A stretch of DNA of 64,000 bases from positions 40,639,929 to 40,703,928 of the forward strand of contig CM055104.1 in assembly GCA_029204225.1 (NCBI GenBank), written 5' to 3'. The position numbers and the translations under genes are program-made. The notes beneath the pieces were generated by a model, which saw nothing but the letters and a program-made list of their open reading frames with translations, made no database searches and was not told the origin of the DNA. Shown piece after piece: positions 49,284 through 60,298 of the stretch. The first letter of the stretch is position 1, and every line of letters begins with the position of its first letter. The stretch is from Diphasiastrum complanatum (taxonomy: Eukaryota; Streptophyta; Lycopodiopsida; Lycopodiales; Lycopodiaceae).

Positions 49284-49989
49284 GCATGAATTCTGTTTTA
49301 ATTTTTTTTTTAAATTTTGTCATAAAAAAAATTTGCCCCACAGATTAAGCTATGTGAGGCTGGTCCATTTTCTTTGTAAAACTGTGAAAACTGATTTTAC
49401 AGCAATGAAAGACAAGGCATATTGACGTAATTGATCAACAAAACAATAGGCTACGTACAGGTAAGGGTTAAATCACACTTTCATCACACTATTCTGTACT
49501 GAAATTAGTCACACATGTCAAGTCTTTCAAAAATGAAATAGAGCGCACTTCACATGTCAAAACAACGGTATTGATGCAAACTAGATGTTAACTAGCTAAC
49601 TAATTATTCACAAAATTTTCACGCTCAAGCTGCAATAAGTCTGACTTCTATGTTTCGGTTAAAGTGTGATGTGCACAAAGAACAATCACAAACCTCTCCC
49701 ACTAAAGAGATAGAAAGGTATTTTGATATTTACAAGGTACGTGTTTGAGCTTGGCTCAAAGCTTTTTGTACACATCTTGGAAGAGAACGACTGAAGCTAT
49801 ATTTGATGAATAGCTCTTCACCACATATAAAGGCTAAAAGAGCCTTTGATTTAGTAATCTTGAACATTCAAGATTCATTGCTTATTCATGTAAGCAAAGC
49901 TCAAATTTCCAAGAAGTATGAGATATCCTAGACACTCTCTACAATGTAAGAGATTTTTTTTTTTTGAAATATTTTCATGTAATTAAATT

Positions 49990-50690
49990 TTTCTCACTAC
50001 AAATGTCAAAAATGAATCGGTAACTGATCATCTCAACAACTTCAAAATTTCGCTTGAACAAATGGTTGCAATGGTCTCTACAATCCAAGGCTTAGATGTA
50101 GTAATGATCTTACTGTCAAGCTTACTTGATTCATATTGTGTCTACACAAGCAAAATAGCTCTTTCAAGAGTTATAACAATGCTAATCTAAGAAAAAGCCA
50201 GAAGAAGAGATTTGGCAACCAATACCAGTTCAGCGATTGAAGTCCTATTCTGAAAGAAATACCTGAAGAAGCAAAAGAAGAAGAAAAGAATCAAAAGAAG
50301 AACCATCAGAATCATCAACAAATGGATAAGCATACATCATCCACAAAGACCAAAAATTCTACAAAGTATAACTACAAGTGCACCAACCATGATATTCAGG
50401 ATACATCATCCACTTGTTTACTACAAAGTACTACAAGTGCACCAACCATGATATTCAGGATTGTAGAATGTTGTAATATAAGAAGCAGTAGTACAAGCAT
50501 GTAGATGAATAGCAAATGAATGTTGTAGAGACAACACAAGTTGCAAATATTGAAGATGATCAATTTGCCTTCATGGCAAAATTAGACGAAGCAACTGGAG
50601 ACAACTCATGGTACATGGGCTCTAGAGCTACACAACATATGACCTTTCACAAGGCCCTGGTTCCAACAATTCAATAGAATGTCACCAACA
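49990..50690 (+). pseudogene. Copia gag-protease relic
   Basis: Gag-like VTDHLNNFKISLEQMVAMV (about 50010-50070) with LDVVMILLSSL, a decayed zinc-knuckle area, then WYMGSRATQHMTFHKAL at about 50609-50660. The protease active-site DSG has become GSR, so it could not work. An LTR of another element begins at 50694 and cuts the frame. Confidence 0.7.
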
Positions 50691-50693
50691 AAC

Positions 50694-51815
50694 TGTTGGA
50701 TTATTCTCCTACTAATTGACTAATCGACATTTTAATCTTCGTCCAACTTTTATCCAGACCTGCAGTTTTCTTCGTGTTTTTACACAGTCTACATAACTAC
50801 TCGAAAATGGCTCACAGTGTCAGCTTTTTCGCAAAATGCCAAATGCCCTAAAAGTTAAGGAAATGACTTTAGCGAAGATTGTCGCATTTTTCGCTTGTGG
50901 CAGTTTACGTTCATTTCTGTAGAGTGTCGTAGTTTTCGCCTGTGGCAGTTTACGTTCATTTTTGTAGATTGTCACATTTTTCACTTGTGGCAGTTTACAT
51001 TCATTTCTGCAAAGTGTCGCATTTTTCGCCTATGGCACTTTACATTCATTTTTGTAGAGTGACAGTTTACGTTCATTTATGCAGATAGACTGTTTACGAC
51101 CAAAGCCACTGACTTGCATTAATCCATCAGCAAGTAGTTTCTGAAAAGTCCTAACTAGATGGATGCCAGCACATCACAGCCAACTAGATGACGCTTTGAC
51201 GACCTAATTGCTTAGTATAAATAGTTGTTCATATTTCAACATATAATTATCAAATGATATCAGGTATTGAATAGTTAGCTCTCTCTCAAGCCTGCGAGCT
51301 TGAACACTCTTGAGCATTCTAGCTCAATTCTTTAGAGTTGATTAGAGATTGCTATTGCGCTTACTACTTATATCAGTAGTTGCGCTTAATTCAAACCTTT
51401 ATTTAGTTACTCAAAAATAGCTTTGAGTACGCAGGTTCGATCCGCAAACTTGTTGTACTCATTTACTTTTGTTTCGTTTCATACTGAATCAATACTATCT
51501 TTTATTGCGTTCAGGTTTGTCTCAGAATGTATGCGTTTCTGTGAGTCTTTGAGACAGATTATTTGTCTGATAATTCAATGCTTAAATATTTGCCTACATA
51601 ATCATTGTAGTACTGATGATTTCAAAGTTAGTTACTATAAGATTGAACATGATTTTTATCACTATTGTTCTGTTCGAAATTGATAGGCGTAGTCATGCAT
51701 GAAGAAAGAGGAAGATAGTTTATTTTGCTATGCACGATAAGTTTTCTTTCTTGTCGTTTGAATTATTTTTTATTCGATTCTTTTAGACCTATCTTTTACA
51801 CACATCTTTCCGACA
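50694..51815 (+). mobile_element. Copia 5' LTR, 1.1 kb
   Basis: It runs from TGTTGGATTATTC to CTTTCCGACA with a TATAAATA at about 51217, and is followed by a primer-binding site. It contains four 45-bp tandem units (50877-51056; core TTGTGGCAGTTTACGTTCAT) and a truncated fifth. It interrupts the protease relic on its left. Confidence 0.75.
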
Positions 51816-51828
51816 TGATATCAGAGCG
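51816..51828 (+). other. Copia primer-binding site (variant)
   Basis: TGATATCAGAGCG, one base different from the common TGGTATCAGAGC, directly after the LTR end. Confidence 0.75.
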
Positions 51829-51958
51829 TTGATTCTTCTTCAAGGCCTAATACTATATTAGAGCACAAGCTCTTGTACTTGATATCTTTCGCGATATCAA
51901 ATTATTCTTCAGTTTGAATCAATTTATTTCAGTATCAGAGAATTGATTTCTAATTGTA

Positions 51959-52900
51959 GTGCAGCACAGTATCTCTCTTAACATAGTCAAACTAAAATTC
52001 CAAATATATTCTCAAAGTAAAGTCGGCCTTATCACAGACAAGCTGAATGGATCCAAGTATCATTTATGGAATAAGATGAAGACCTTGCTAATCGCCAACG
52101 AGTTGTGGGATGTTGTTACAGGTATCGAAGTGAAACCTAAAGACGACACAAAAGTCTCAAAGTGGAAATCAAAGGATGTTAAAGCTTTCGCGCTTATTAT
52201 TCTCAAAATATCAGATACTCAAATTGGCCACATAGCTGAAGCTAAGACTTCGAAAGAAGTTTGGGACATCCTGAGCTCACTATATGATGTGAGAGACGTA
52301 ACTACCAAGTTACATCTTCGAAGAAAATTCTTCACACTCAAGATGTTGAATAATGATTCTCTTCAGAATCATATTAACCAGTTTTAGAATCTCTTGCAAC
52401 AGATGGCCGATGTCGGATCAGTCATAGGCGATCAAGACACAATAATGGCATTGCTTTCAAGCCTGCCCTCTACATATGAGAACTAGGTAATGATCATCAC
52501 GACACACTCAGATTTAACTCTTACCAAAGTTATCACTATGTTGCTGCAAGAAGATAATTGAAGAAGTCAAGACACTTCGTCTACCTCTTCATCTCATGCT
52601 CTATATGTCAACAAGGGCTCGAAACAACAGAAGCAGAAAAGCTCCAAGCAGTCTACATCGAATCAGAAACAGACTCAAAGTCAAGAATAATCATCAAACC
52701 CACATTCGTCGAAGAAGAAGATGTTTTGTAGGTATTGCAAGCGCAATAACCATGAGATCCAGAATTGCCAAGAACAAGCAAATACAGTTATAGCATCTCC
52801 TGAAGTCGCATTAGGGGATATTAGAACTCAAAATGGGCCCTTTGTCAAGATGTTGTTTTTGACTTCGCACGCTTTCAACGCTTATGTGTCCCAATGAATG
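51959..52900 (+). pseudogene. Copia gag
   Basis: It contains KLNGSKYHLWNKMKTLLIAN, KEVWDILSSLYDVRDVT, LHLRRKFFTLKM and an intact CCHC knuckle CRYCKRNNHEIQNC (about 52731-52772). In-frame stops at 52385 and several later points disable it. Nothing of protease or pol follows; the H3-Ulp1 cluster starts about 350 bp downstream. 52901-53257 shows no gene but would include the promoter of gene A. Confidence 0.8.
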
Positions 52901-53257
52901 GTGTCCATCTGTGACGAACTGTAATAGTGGTTGACGGACGGAAATTGTATTTAACTTTCCCGGCCAAATTTTCGTGATTTTCGAATATACCGTCGGGTAG
53001 AACAAACAATTGTGATTGGACTACAGTTATCGCCCGAATACTCTTATGCTATCCATCATTGTTCACTCGAGGTTGATTTGACGTCAATATTCATAAACTG
53101 TGGTTAACTAATCCTTGTAGTTAAGGAGCTTCTTGTCATTCATAGGTATACTTCTCATTTTCTTCATTCTATCTCTCATTTTCTTGTCATTCTTAAGTTT
53201 ACCTCGCAATCTCTACATTCTCTCCGATCTCAGCTTGTGTACTCGTATTTTTGAATA

Positions 53258-54589
53258 ATGGCTACACATAATCGGAGACCAAGAGGAACCATTGATGCAC
53301 TCAATATTTGTAATGACAAAAAATGCAGAAGATCAATGGATACCAAGAATATATCGAAAATATCAATGGATCTTGATGCATCCCTCTACAAAAGGCTCAT
53401 TCCGAAAAAGAAAAAGATCGGACAACATATATAGAAGCCCTTGGAAAGGCAGGATAATGGATTTTAAAGTATCACCTGCCAGTCAATCTATCACGAAAGT
53501 TTTAGTTCAGCATGCTTATCTTCACAATGAGCTCAACATTCATGATCTGAATCCAAATGATAGAAGGAAATGCAATTGTAAGTTTTCAGATTCAATTTCT
53601 TTATATTTATCATTGTCTGTAAATTATATTTTTCTTGAGATGTTTTTGTTGGTTTTGCAGATTTGTATCCATCAAATTTCTTTGAATGGGAATCAGTTCA
53701 TTCGATTGTAGGAATAATCGATGTCATACATTCGGATATCGGTATTTTACAATATAAAGGTCGTTCTCCAAAATCACTTTTAGAGTCAGGAGTTTTTTAT
53801 TATGATGACATATATTTTCCTGATAAAATTGGTTTAGTTGGTAGATTAGAACCATATCCTCTACCAGATTTTTTGAGTGACGAATGGATTTCTCCTGATG
53901 CAGCAATTTCAGAAAGTTTTTGATCTAGGCTATATATTGATATTCAGAGTATATTAAAATGTAGCACTGGATCAAAGAATAATAGATTAAGTTGGTATCT
54001 ACCTTTTACAATTTTTGTTGATTTTTTTTCCAAATGCAATGTTCGGAGAACGAAAACAATGTTTTGAGTGCTGATATAATCGCCGAGTTGTTGGATGATG
54101 GTTGGGATACAAAACAAAATCAGCAAGTTGAGTGCAGAGTATGTTACTCATCCATGACATTTAGATATCACATCGAAAAGCAACTGCTCACTTTGCTGTT
54201 GTATTATAGAAGATGGAATAAATGCAAAAATGTTTGGAAGCCACTTGATCAAGATTTTGGTATAAACCCTCAAGAGCAACTTCAGATAACAGTGAAAAGA
54301 AATGACAACATTCTTGCAATGGTTGAAGTTGAGGAAGATTGGTGTCTCAGTCACATTCGATCAGAACTAGACATGTTGCAATTCAATCTACCTCAATACT
54401 ATCAATTTCGATTGAATGGTGTAAAGGTACGTTATGCCATATAAAAATATTTCTTTTTTCTATTTCTAGGTGAATCAGTTTCATACAATATATAACTAAA
54501 CGATTTCTCTTGTGCAGGTAAGAGTAAGGCAGGAAGAGAATATAAAATGCAAAGACATTGGAACATCCATCGAAATTGAAGATCCATAG
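53258..54589 (+). pseudogene. Gene A: unknown nuclear-type protein of the H3-Ulp1 cluster
   Basis: I do not recognise the family. Three exons are visible: 53258-53577, 53661-54426 and 54518-54589, with good GT-AG borders. Exon 1 opens MATHNRRPRGTIDALN and has a basic run, PKKKKIG, then needs one frameshift near 53420. Exon 2 has a TGA near 53921 and a shift near 54034. The C-terminus (WCLSHIRSELDMLQFNLPQY, FRLNGVK, then VRVRQEENIKCKDIG) has a short helix-strand pattern that recalls small ubiquitin-like or adaptor domains; that is only an impression. The two short introns (83 and 91 bp) show it was expressed by a spliceosome-bearing host. It converges on the protease gene. Confidence 0.6.
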
Positions 54590-54679
54590 ATTATGAACTC
54601 TGGAATTTTGTATTATGTAATACACTTTTTTGTATACATCATTTAAGAATATATATGAACCACTTTTTCTATGAGGCTC

Positions 54680-54855
54680 ATTCATTTCTATGATCTCCAT
54701 TTCCATGGTGAAAAACACAATGTAATTGTAACTGGATAATATGAGTTTTCGATAGCAAGATTCATTGTCTCCTGCAGGAAATACACTATCTCCATTGGGA
54801 AGATCTTCAGTCACTTGAACTCCAGTTGAACACTTGCCCTTGTTGAAGTCTCGTA
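54680..54855 (-). pseudogene. Extra copy of the protease gene's last exon
   Basis: Minus-strand IFPMEIVYFLQETMNLAIENSY parallels VSPMEIMHFRQETIKIVIKNSY in the last exon at 55.3-55.4 kb. The copy has a stop near its start and lies about 570 bp downstream of the original in the same direction, so it is a partial tandem duplication. Confidence 0.55.
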
Positions 54856-54900
54856 TATATCGGTTGTATTTTTGGTCTTCATTCCCTTGGTCTGTATTGT

Positions 54901-55072
54901 CCTTGTCTTGGCATATTTGGATATGTTCAGATGATGATCTGATCAAAGCTTTGCTGTGACAAATCTAAGTGAACTAATGTCGCATGTTTGGATTGGTTGT
55001 GGCAAAGGTTCGATCAGATCATCATTATGAACTTATCCAAAAAAAGACCATGGTAAAGACAAGGCAAACCAA
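54901..55072. repeat. Inverted repeat between convergent 3' ends of gene A and the protease gene
   Basis: The left arm (about 54901-54957: CCTTGTCTTG ... GATGATCTGATC) and the right arm (about 55010-55072, complement of the same blocks) are imperfect inverted copies of about 55-60 bp with a loop of about 50 nt. They would form a strong hairpin in either transcript. Confidence 0.6.
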
Positions 55073-55314
55073 GGCTATGAAACACAAACATGTCAAAAAA
55101 TAGTAGAAATTGAAAATGAATGAATCATAACCTGAATTGATGAGGAAAAAAAAACATGTAAGAACAACTATAGAAAAACTGTAAGTATATTTCTATTAAA
55201 AAATTTTGTACATGTGTCTCATCCACATAAAGTGAGACGAATATTTAAATAGAATCAACTATTTATAATCTCTAAATCCATTTCTCCAGTTGGAAGTAGC
55301 TTGGGTGGAGAACA

Positions 55315-55919
55315 CTAGGCCACTGCAATTGGATATGAATTTTTGATCACAATCTTTATGGTCTCCTGTCTGAAGTGCATTATCTCCATTGGGGAGACCT
55401 TCGGGCATTTAAACTAAAAAAAAAAAACATAAACACAATTAAATGTAATTAATCAAAGATCAGTTAATAGAAGTTTGTATATGAAAAAAATAAAAACACA
55501 ATTAAAAGTAATTAATCGAGTATTACCTCTTCCATATTTGGAAGTCCATCTTGTAATGCAAGCCAATCAAAAAAGTGTTTGGCATTGCATACGGTATACC
55601 AGCCACAGCTGACAGAATCAGCCTGCTGGGAGGACTGCAGAATCCAAATTTGAACATTATGAGATATAGGATCAACGCGCAGGATGTAAGAATAAAATCT
55701 ACAACAAAAACAAGCGCGCGTCGATCGGATATCAAAAAAATTTGATTGAATATCAGATCAGCGTGCACGTTGGAAAAGTAAACCAATCAATAACTACAAG
55801 GGTGCATCGAACCGATATTGAAAAATTTATACCTCTACATCAACCATTTTCAGCTTCGAGTATGCTTTTGCATTTGGTACTGGAAATAGTTCCAGTATTT
55901 TCTACATATGGTTCCTGGC

Positions 55920-55956
<37 letters not shown>

Positions 55957-56962
55957 GAGTTCATCTTCAAACAAACTGGATTACACACACCCTCATCATT
56001 GACATACATGGACAACATATATAAGCTCCAATGATCACTGAAATCAAAAAACAAGAAATTTTTGAGAATCAATGTGAAATCAAAATTCATATGAAAAATT
56101 CAATAAAATAAAATCTGAAAAATAGTCACTTACTTTGTTATGTATGGCAGCACGAGAATTGGAATCCCCAGTATGGCGTATTGGAGCATATCATCATGCA
56201 GACTTTTGAAATCAGGGAAATCAAATGCTGCCATGAATTGAAGGGGAAACAATGCAACATCTATAAACAATGGGGTCTGGAAGAACTCCATCCAGTACTG
56301 AATGGCCCCACCTCCTACATTGTCCCCTAGCATTTTATCCCTACTTTTTAATTCAGCAATATCTAAACTAGAAAAGGGGAGACAAGCATCGGACTTCGGC
56401 ATCCTAAAACTGTATCGAGGACCTAAACCTTTAAGATACGTATTTAACAATTGGTCATACTATACATATTGAGGACTATTTACAAAGGCAAGTGCAGGGG
56501 GTGTCGGAAGTAACACAGATAAACCACATAAAAAATTGTCATTCAAAATTGATTCTACCTTTACACTAACAAAATCATCTAAATCGCTTCCAACAATAGG
56601 AGGAGAGGAACTAATATTAATGGGTTTAGGAGGAGGAGGAGATTTAGGAGGTGGAGATTTATTAGGAGAGGAAGATTTATCAGGAGAAGTTAAAGATGGA
56701 GTGGAAGGAAAGAAGGAGACTTAGGAGGAGAAGAAGGAGAATTAGGAGGAAAATTAGGAGGGGAATGAATAGAAGAAAGAATATTATTCAGAGGAGTTGG
56801 CTTGGAAAAATTCCTCGCTTTAGATGGAGGGTCAAGAGACCTCCTCTTCTTTGAAACACTCCCGCTCTGTATATGAATAACAAGCCGGGTTGGTTGGGAT
56901 TGCTTGCGTTTTCTCCTCTCTGAATCTTGTTTTGGAGGAGAGGAGGGAGCAGGTCTAAAGTA
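55315..56962 (-). pseudogene. Ulp1/C48-type cysteine protease, in frame after the H3-like segment
   Basis: Read right to left. A first exon from the H3 stop to 56134 has basic, nuclear-localisation-like runs (SERRKRKQSQP, VSKKRRS) and a Pro/Ser-rich linker (KSPPPPKPINISSSPP). Next come GGGAIQYWMEFFQ and DDMLQYAILGIPILVLPYIT. After an intron, NDHWSLYML (56037 onward) supplies the catalytic His. The exon at 55634-55526 begins SSQQADSVSCGWYTV, giving the conserved Gln and nucleophilic Cys (QxxxxSCGW). A last exon, 55414-55315, ends VKNSYPIAVA-like. Ulp1-fold proteases cut SUMO or ubiquitin-like conjugates in hosts and process structural proteins in many viruses and large transposons. A frameshift near 56710 and a TAG near 56455 disable it. 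The catalytic Asp was not placed. There is no good internal Met before the linker. Confidence 0.75.
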
Positions 56963-57378
56963 TTAAGCAAACTTGTCATATGTGTCTTGAAGCCTGAACA
57001 CTATGTTGAAATCCTTGGGCATGCTGGTCACCCTCTTGGCATGGACAGCTGCAACAACAACATCAAAAAAAAATTTCACCTGGAAATCCTCATATGTTGT
57101 GTGCAGTGTCTCAATTGTCATTATCGTCCATCTTACATCTGCAGATAGACTTCTTGTCACCTGCCTGATGGACCTTTGTATGTGAGATTTCGGAATCAGA
57201 AGATTATTTGTCTTCTGAAGCTTCTGAATATCCTTGAGCCATGGAGGGTCTCTTCTTCTGCCCCTTGGCCTAGGAGGAGGTGCTGGTGGACGAGGTGGCG
57301 GTTGTAGATTTCCTGACCCGCACCTGAAATTGGTATTCCAACTGAATGCCCACGTGCTGTGTGCTTGGTCTGCGCCAT
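56963..57378 (-). pseudogene. Highly divergent histone H3-like protein
   Basis: ATG 57378 starts MAQTKHTAR, close to the universal H3 tail start MARTKQTAR. The C-terminus has VHAKRVTSMPKDFNIVFRL, matching the H3 alpha-3 region (IHAKRVTIMPKDIQLARRI). Between them come a Pro/Arg-rich stretch, WLKDIQKLQKTNNLLI, and VRWTIMTIETLHTTYEDF, in the right places for alpha-N, alpha-1 and alpha-2. The two ends lie in different frames. Removing a 41-nt GT...AG segment at about 57310-57350 would give one open frame of 124 residues (H3 has about 135), but 41 nt is very short for a plant intron, so an indel is as likely. The stop TAA at 56963-56965 is followed in the same frame by the protease linker, suggesting one original fusion protein. 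Confidence 0.8.
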
Positions 57379-57600
57379 TAATGTGTAGTAGTGGATCAGT
57401 GCGCGATAATGTTGATTACGGGATCAGACCTCAGGTCGGACGCGTCGAAGCGATACTGGAGCTCAACAATTACGTAAGTTGGTAGCAGATGGGCGCGCGC
57501 GAGTAGTAACAGATTGAAGGAAGTTGGTTTTGAGCGTGCTCAATCGATATCGCATGGATGCAATTAACTATAAGCAAACAAATTTCAACGTCGTCGATCA

Positions 57601-57611
57601 GTTTATATAGA
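57601..57611 (-). promoter_or_regulatory. TATA box candidate for the H3-Ulp1 gene
   Basis: On the minus strand TCTATATAAAC lies about 225 bp before ATG 57378, at the left end of the divergent promoter region that carries the motif array. Confidence 0.45.
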
Positions 57612-58487
57612 GAAAATCAGAAATGATTGCAAACGTGGTGATTTGCAAACGTGGTGGCTTGTATTACGATGATGATTACTTAAAGGCTTGTCAATAATCC
57701 ATCAGTCTTCAAAATGATTAGTCCATATCGAATTAAACAGATTTAATTTCAAATAAAGTATGGTCACATCTACAATTAATGCTACAAAAGTATAATATCA
57801 CACTTCTACCATTTAATGCTGAATTTGACAACGTTAAGCTTTAAATATAAGACCTTTTTTATATCCAATAATTATAATTTTTGAAAATACCAAAAGCCAA
57901 ATTTTCACCCGATAGCTAATCAACGCGCATATGAAGCATTTGACAACCATAGTATGTATTCTCGCGCGCTCATCTGATATTGAATGCAATAAGAATGATC
58001 AGAACTTGATTCGATAGATTCTGCATAACTTTGGCCATTATGAAGAGTCTTCCGAATCAAGCTTTGATCATGCATATAGGGTCTACGTTCCAGTAATATT
58101 TTTCTTCATATGGGATATCAGATAAGCACGCCTAGCAGACGTGCTGATCCGAAAAGAAAATTTTTTGTCTTTACGGTGCTTAAATAGAGCGAGAGATTGT
58201 AATAATTCTCCTTGTTCATGTTTTTCAATGATATCCATTAATCAATTGTTTATAATTTTTGTAATGATTATTCTAGGAGGCTAGTGATTTTCTATTTAAT
58301 GCATTCCGGTGCAGGTACAGATTCTAGGGTCAGGGCTAATGATGATTAGTTGAATCTAGTACTAGACTAGTCAATGTATTTCAGCTTAGGTACAAATTAG
58401 TCTCATTCTGATTGGTGGATAAATATAGGCTGTAAATCACAATTCGTTATTTGACATATGTATGACTGTGATCAGCAGGAATTGGCT

Positions 58488-58495
58488 ATAAATAT
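58488..58495 (+). promoter_or_regulatory. TATA box candidate for gene B
   Basis: GGCTATAAATATG lies about 280 bp before ATG 58773. With the minus-strand TATA at 57.6 kb it marks a bidirectional promoter spacer. Confidence 0.45.
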
Positions 58496-58772
58496 GTGTA
58501 CCACTTGTCTTATTTCAATTTTGTAATCTTTTATTCTGAACTCTCTAGCCTTTTTGTTTTTCTTCATTCTCCCGATATCGAATCGACGCACGCCAACCCT
58601 TTCTGTGCATGCTCGTATTCATTCTAGCGCGCTGAATCGATATCAGCCACTGCCGACCAATTTTTTTTTTTAAATTTCATTCTCGGCCTTACCATATCGG
58701 ATCAGCGCGCGTACTTTGCTTTATTCTTCTACCGATATTTATCTGTTGCGTTGAACCGATATCAGATTCAAT

Positions 58773-60298
58773 ATGGCTAGTTCCTCCATGGCCTCAGATG
58801 ACAAACTTATGGATTTTTTTATGCTAGTGATATTTCATCTGACAAATTAGAGTATTTTGCTAGTATTTTTTTTGCTCCCTTCGATATCGATGAGCTAGTT
58901 TATGAGAATTGTTATAATTTAATTTCTTATCTTGATAATTTTTCTCAAATTATTAGTACTCCTGTCATGGATATGGATAATTTTTGTTTCGTTCATTTTC
59001 AGGACCTTGTACATTTCCAACCATCCTCTAAGCATAAACACAATAGAAAGTACTCTAATATGCATGACCATTTCAAAAGAAATATATATTGTGATATCCA
59101 CAAAAGAATATGTCTCCTTATAATCAAATGAATGGCTTTTGTGTTCTACATATCTGCTGAAATTCCAGATGATGAGTCTGTTAAATCTTCAACTGTTCCA
59201 TTGATCGAAGCATCTGCACCTGCTCCAGTTGATGTAAATGATGCAGATAGTGATATAGGGGTTGAAGCTGAAGCTTCTATGGCTTCAGATTATCAAAAAA
59301 CTCTCCCTTGTTCTATAATCCTCTCTGATCCTCTTCTATCTGCATCTTCCGTTAATCAATTAATTCTACTTGATGTTCCTTTATATTTTATAAATGATGA
59401 ATGTTATATTTCATTTAATGATATAGAAGATGTATTGAATCTAAGAGAGGATGAAATCCTCTCAATTTTTGTTCAAAATTTATCAGAATTTTTTCACATT
59501 GTTGATTACTCAAATGATGACCTTGAAAGTGAGATAGATTATGATAAAGATGGCAATTGGAAATATGGCAATGAGGCCTTGGAGGCCATGATTGAAAAAT
59601 CTAAAGCCTATGAAAAGACTTTGCCTACAGAGGAGGAATTTTTGGAATTTCAAAAAGGATATCCTCCTAGGGCTAGATATATCCCCTCCAAAAATGCAGA
59701 GGCCATTAGAGGACATGACATCAGTAGAGCAAACGTGATTGATTACGATGATTATGATCTGGTAAGTAGATATTATATTGGTATTGATATTGTTCAGTTT
59801 TCTTATTGAGTTTGCAGTGTTATGTATCGTTCTAAATTTATTTTCTTTTCTCATTTAAAGGGTGCTATTGAAATAGATGCCTTTGGTATGAGACATGGAG
59901 GCGTCCGAGGTGTATCAGCCGAGAGAAAAGATGTTTCTCTATCTCATTATTTGAAAAACTTTCAAAATATTGAGATTTGTATATATCATTCATCTTATAT
60001 ACCATATGCAACCACTTTTATTATGGCCATCAAATCATTATCAGTTTGTTTAGGAGGCCATAAGTACGCAAGAGAAACATATAAAATAATTTTTGTGAAG
60101 AGAGATTTGGCTATCAAGATATTGGGTTATACACCCAATGAGACTACCAAAAGATCATCTGCAATGGCCCTTTATTCGGGTTACATTGATATGAACAAGA
60201 GGAAAAAATTAGAATTTTTGGATCCATATGAAAGGAGATTATTCCTTCATGACAATACCATCCGTCTGAATCTTGAAGAGGATGATGATGATAATTAA
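58773..60298 (+). pseudogene. Gene B: unknown acidic protein of the H3-Ulp1 cluster
   Basis: Family not recognised. It starts MASSSMASDDKLMDFF at ATG 58773, with a frameshift in a T-run near 58815 and a TGA at about 59129, followed by an open frame from 59132. An intron spans 59762-59860 (GTAAGT...AAAG), and a second exon runs to the stop at 60298. The joined product would be about 470 residues and strongly acidic (DYDDYDL, final LEEDDDDN). The second exon has GAIEIDAFGMRHGGVRGVS, YATTFIMAIKSLSVCLGGHK and YSGYIDMNKRKKLEFLDPYE and looks folded. Coding over most of the length is well preserved, with only two disabling changes. It is transcribed away from H3-Ulp1 and ends 132 bp from the end of gene C. 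Confidence 0.65.

Larger units (their letters stand above)
55663..58764. repeat. Dispersed GATATCnGATCAnCGCGC motif array
   Basis: At least 13 copies in both orientations. Examples: GATATAGGATCAACGCGC (55663), GCGCGCGTCGATCGGATATC (55714), AATATCAGATCAGCGTGCAC (55749), GTGCATCGAACCGATATTG (55802), GATCAGTGCGCG (57394), GCGTGCTCAATCGATATCGC (57533), GATAGCTAATCAACGCGC (57911), CGCGCGCTCATCTGATATTG (57963), GATATCAGATAAGCACGC (58114), CGATATCGAATCGACGCACG (58573), GCGCGCTGAATCGATATCAG (58627), ATATCGGATCAGCGCGCGTA (58693), TGCGTTGAACCGATATCAG (58746). They fill the 1.4-kb gap between the divergent H3-Ulp1 and B genes, and protease introns, and I saw none elsewhere. They look like binding sites for one factor. 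Confidence 0.7.

Noticed and set aside
50877-51083. Regular repeats resembling a CRISPR array
   Set aside because: The 45-bp units are contiguous without unique spacers and lie in an LTR of a plant genome.
55902-56090. His/Thr-repeat protein continuing the protease exon
   Set aside because: The repeat is a GT microsatellite read on the minus strand; the exon most likely ends at a donor just before it.
56963-57378. The host's centromeric H3 (CenH3)
   Set aside because: The gene is broken and linked in frame to a protease and to orphan genes; the tail start is canonical-H3-like, unlike most CenH3, so a host centromere role is unlikely.
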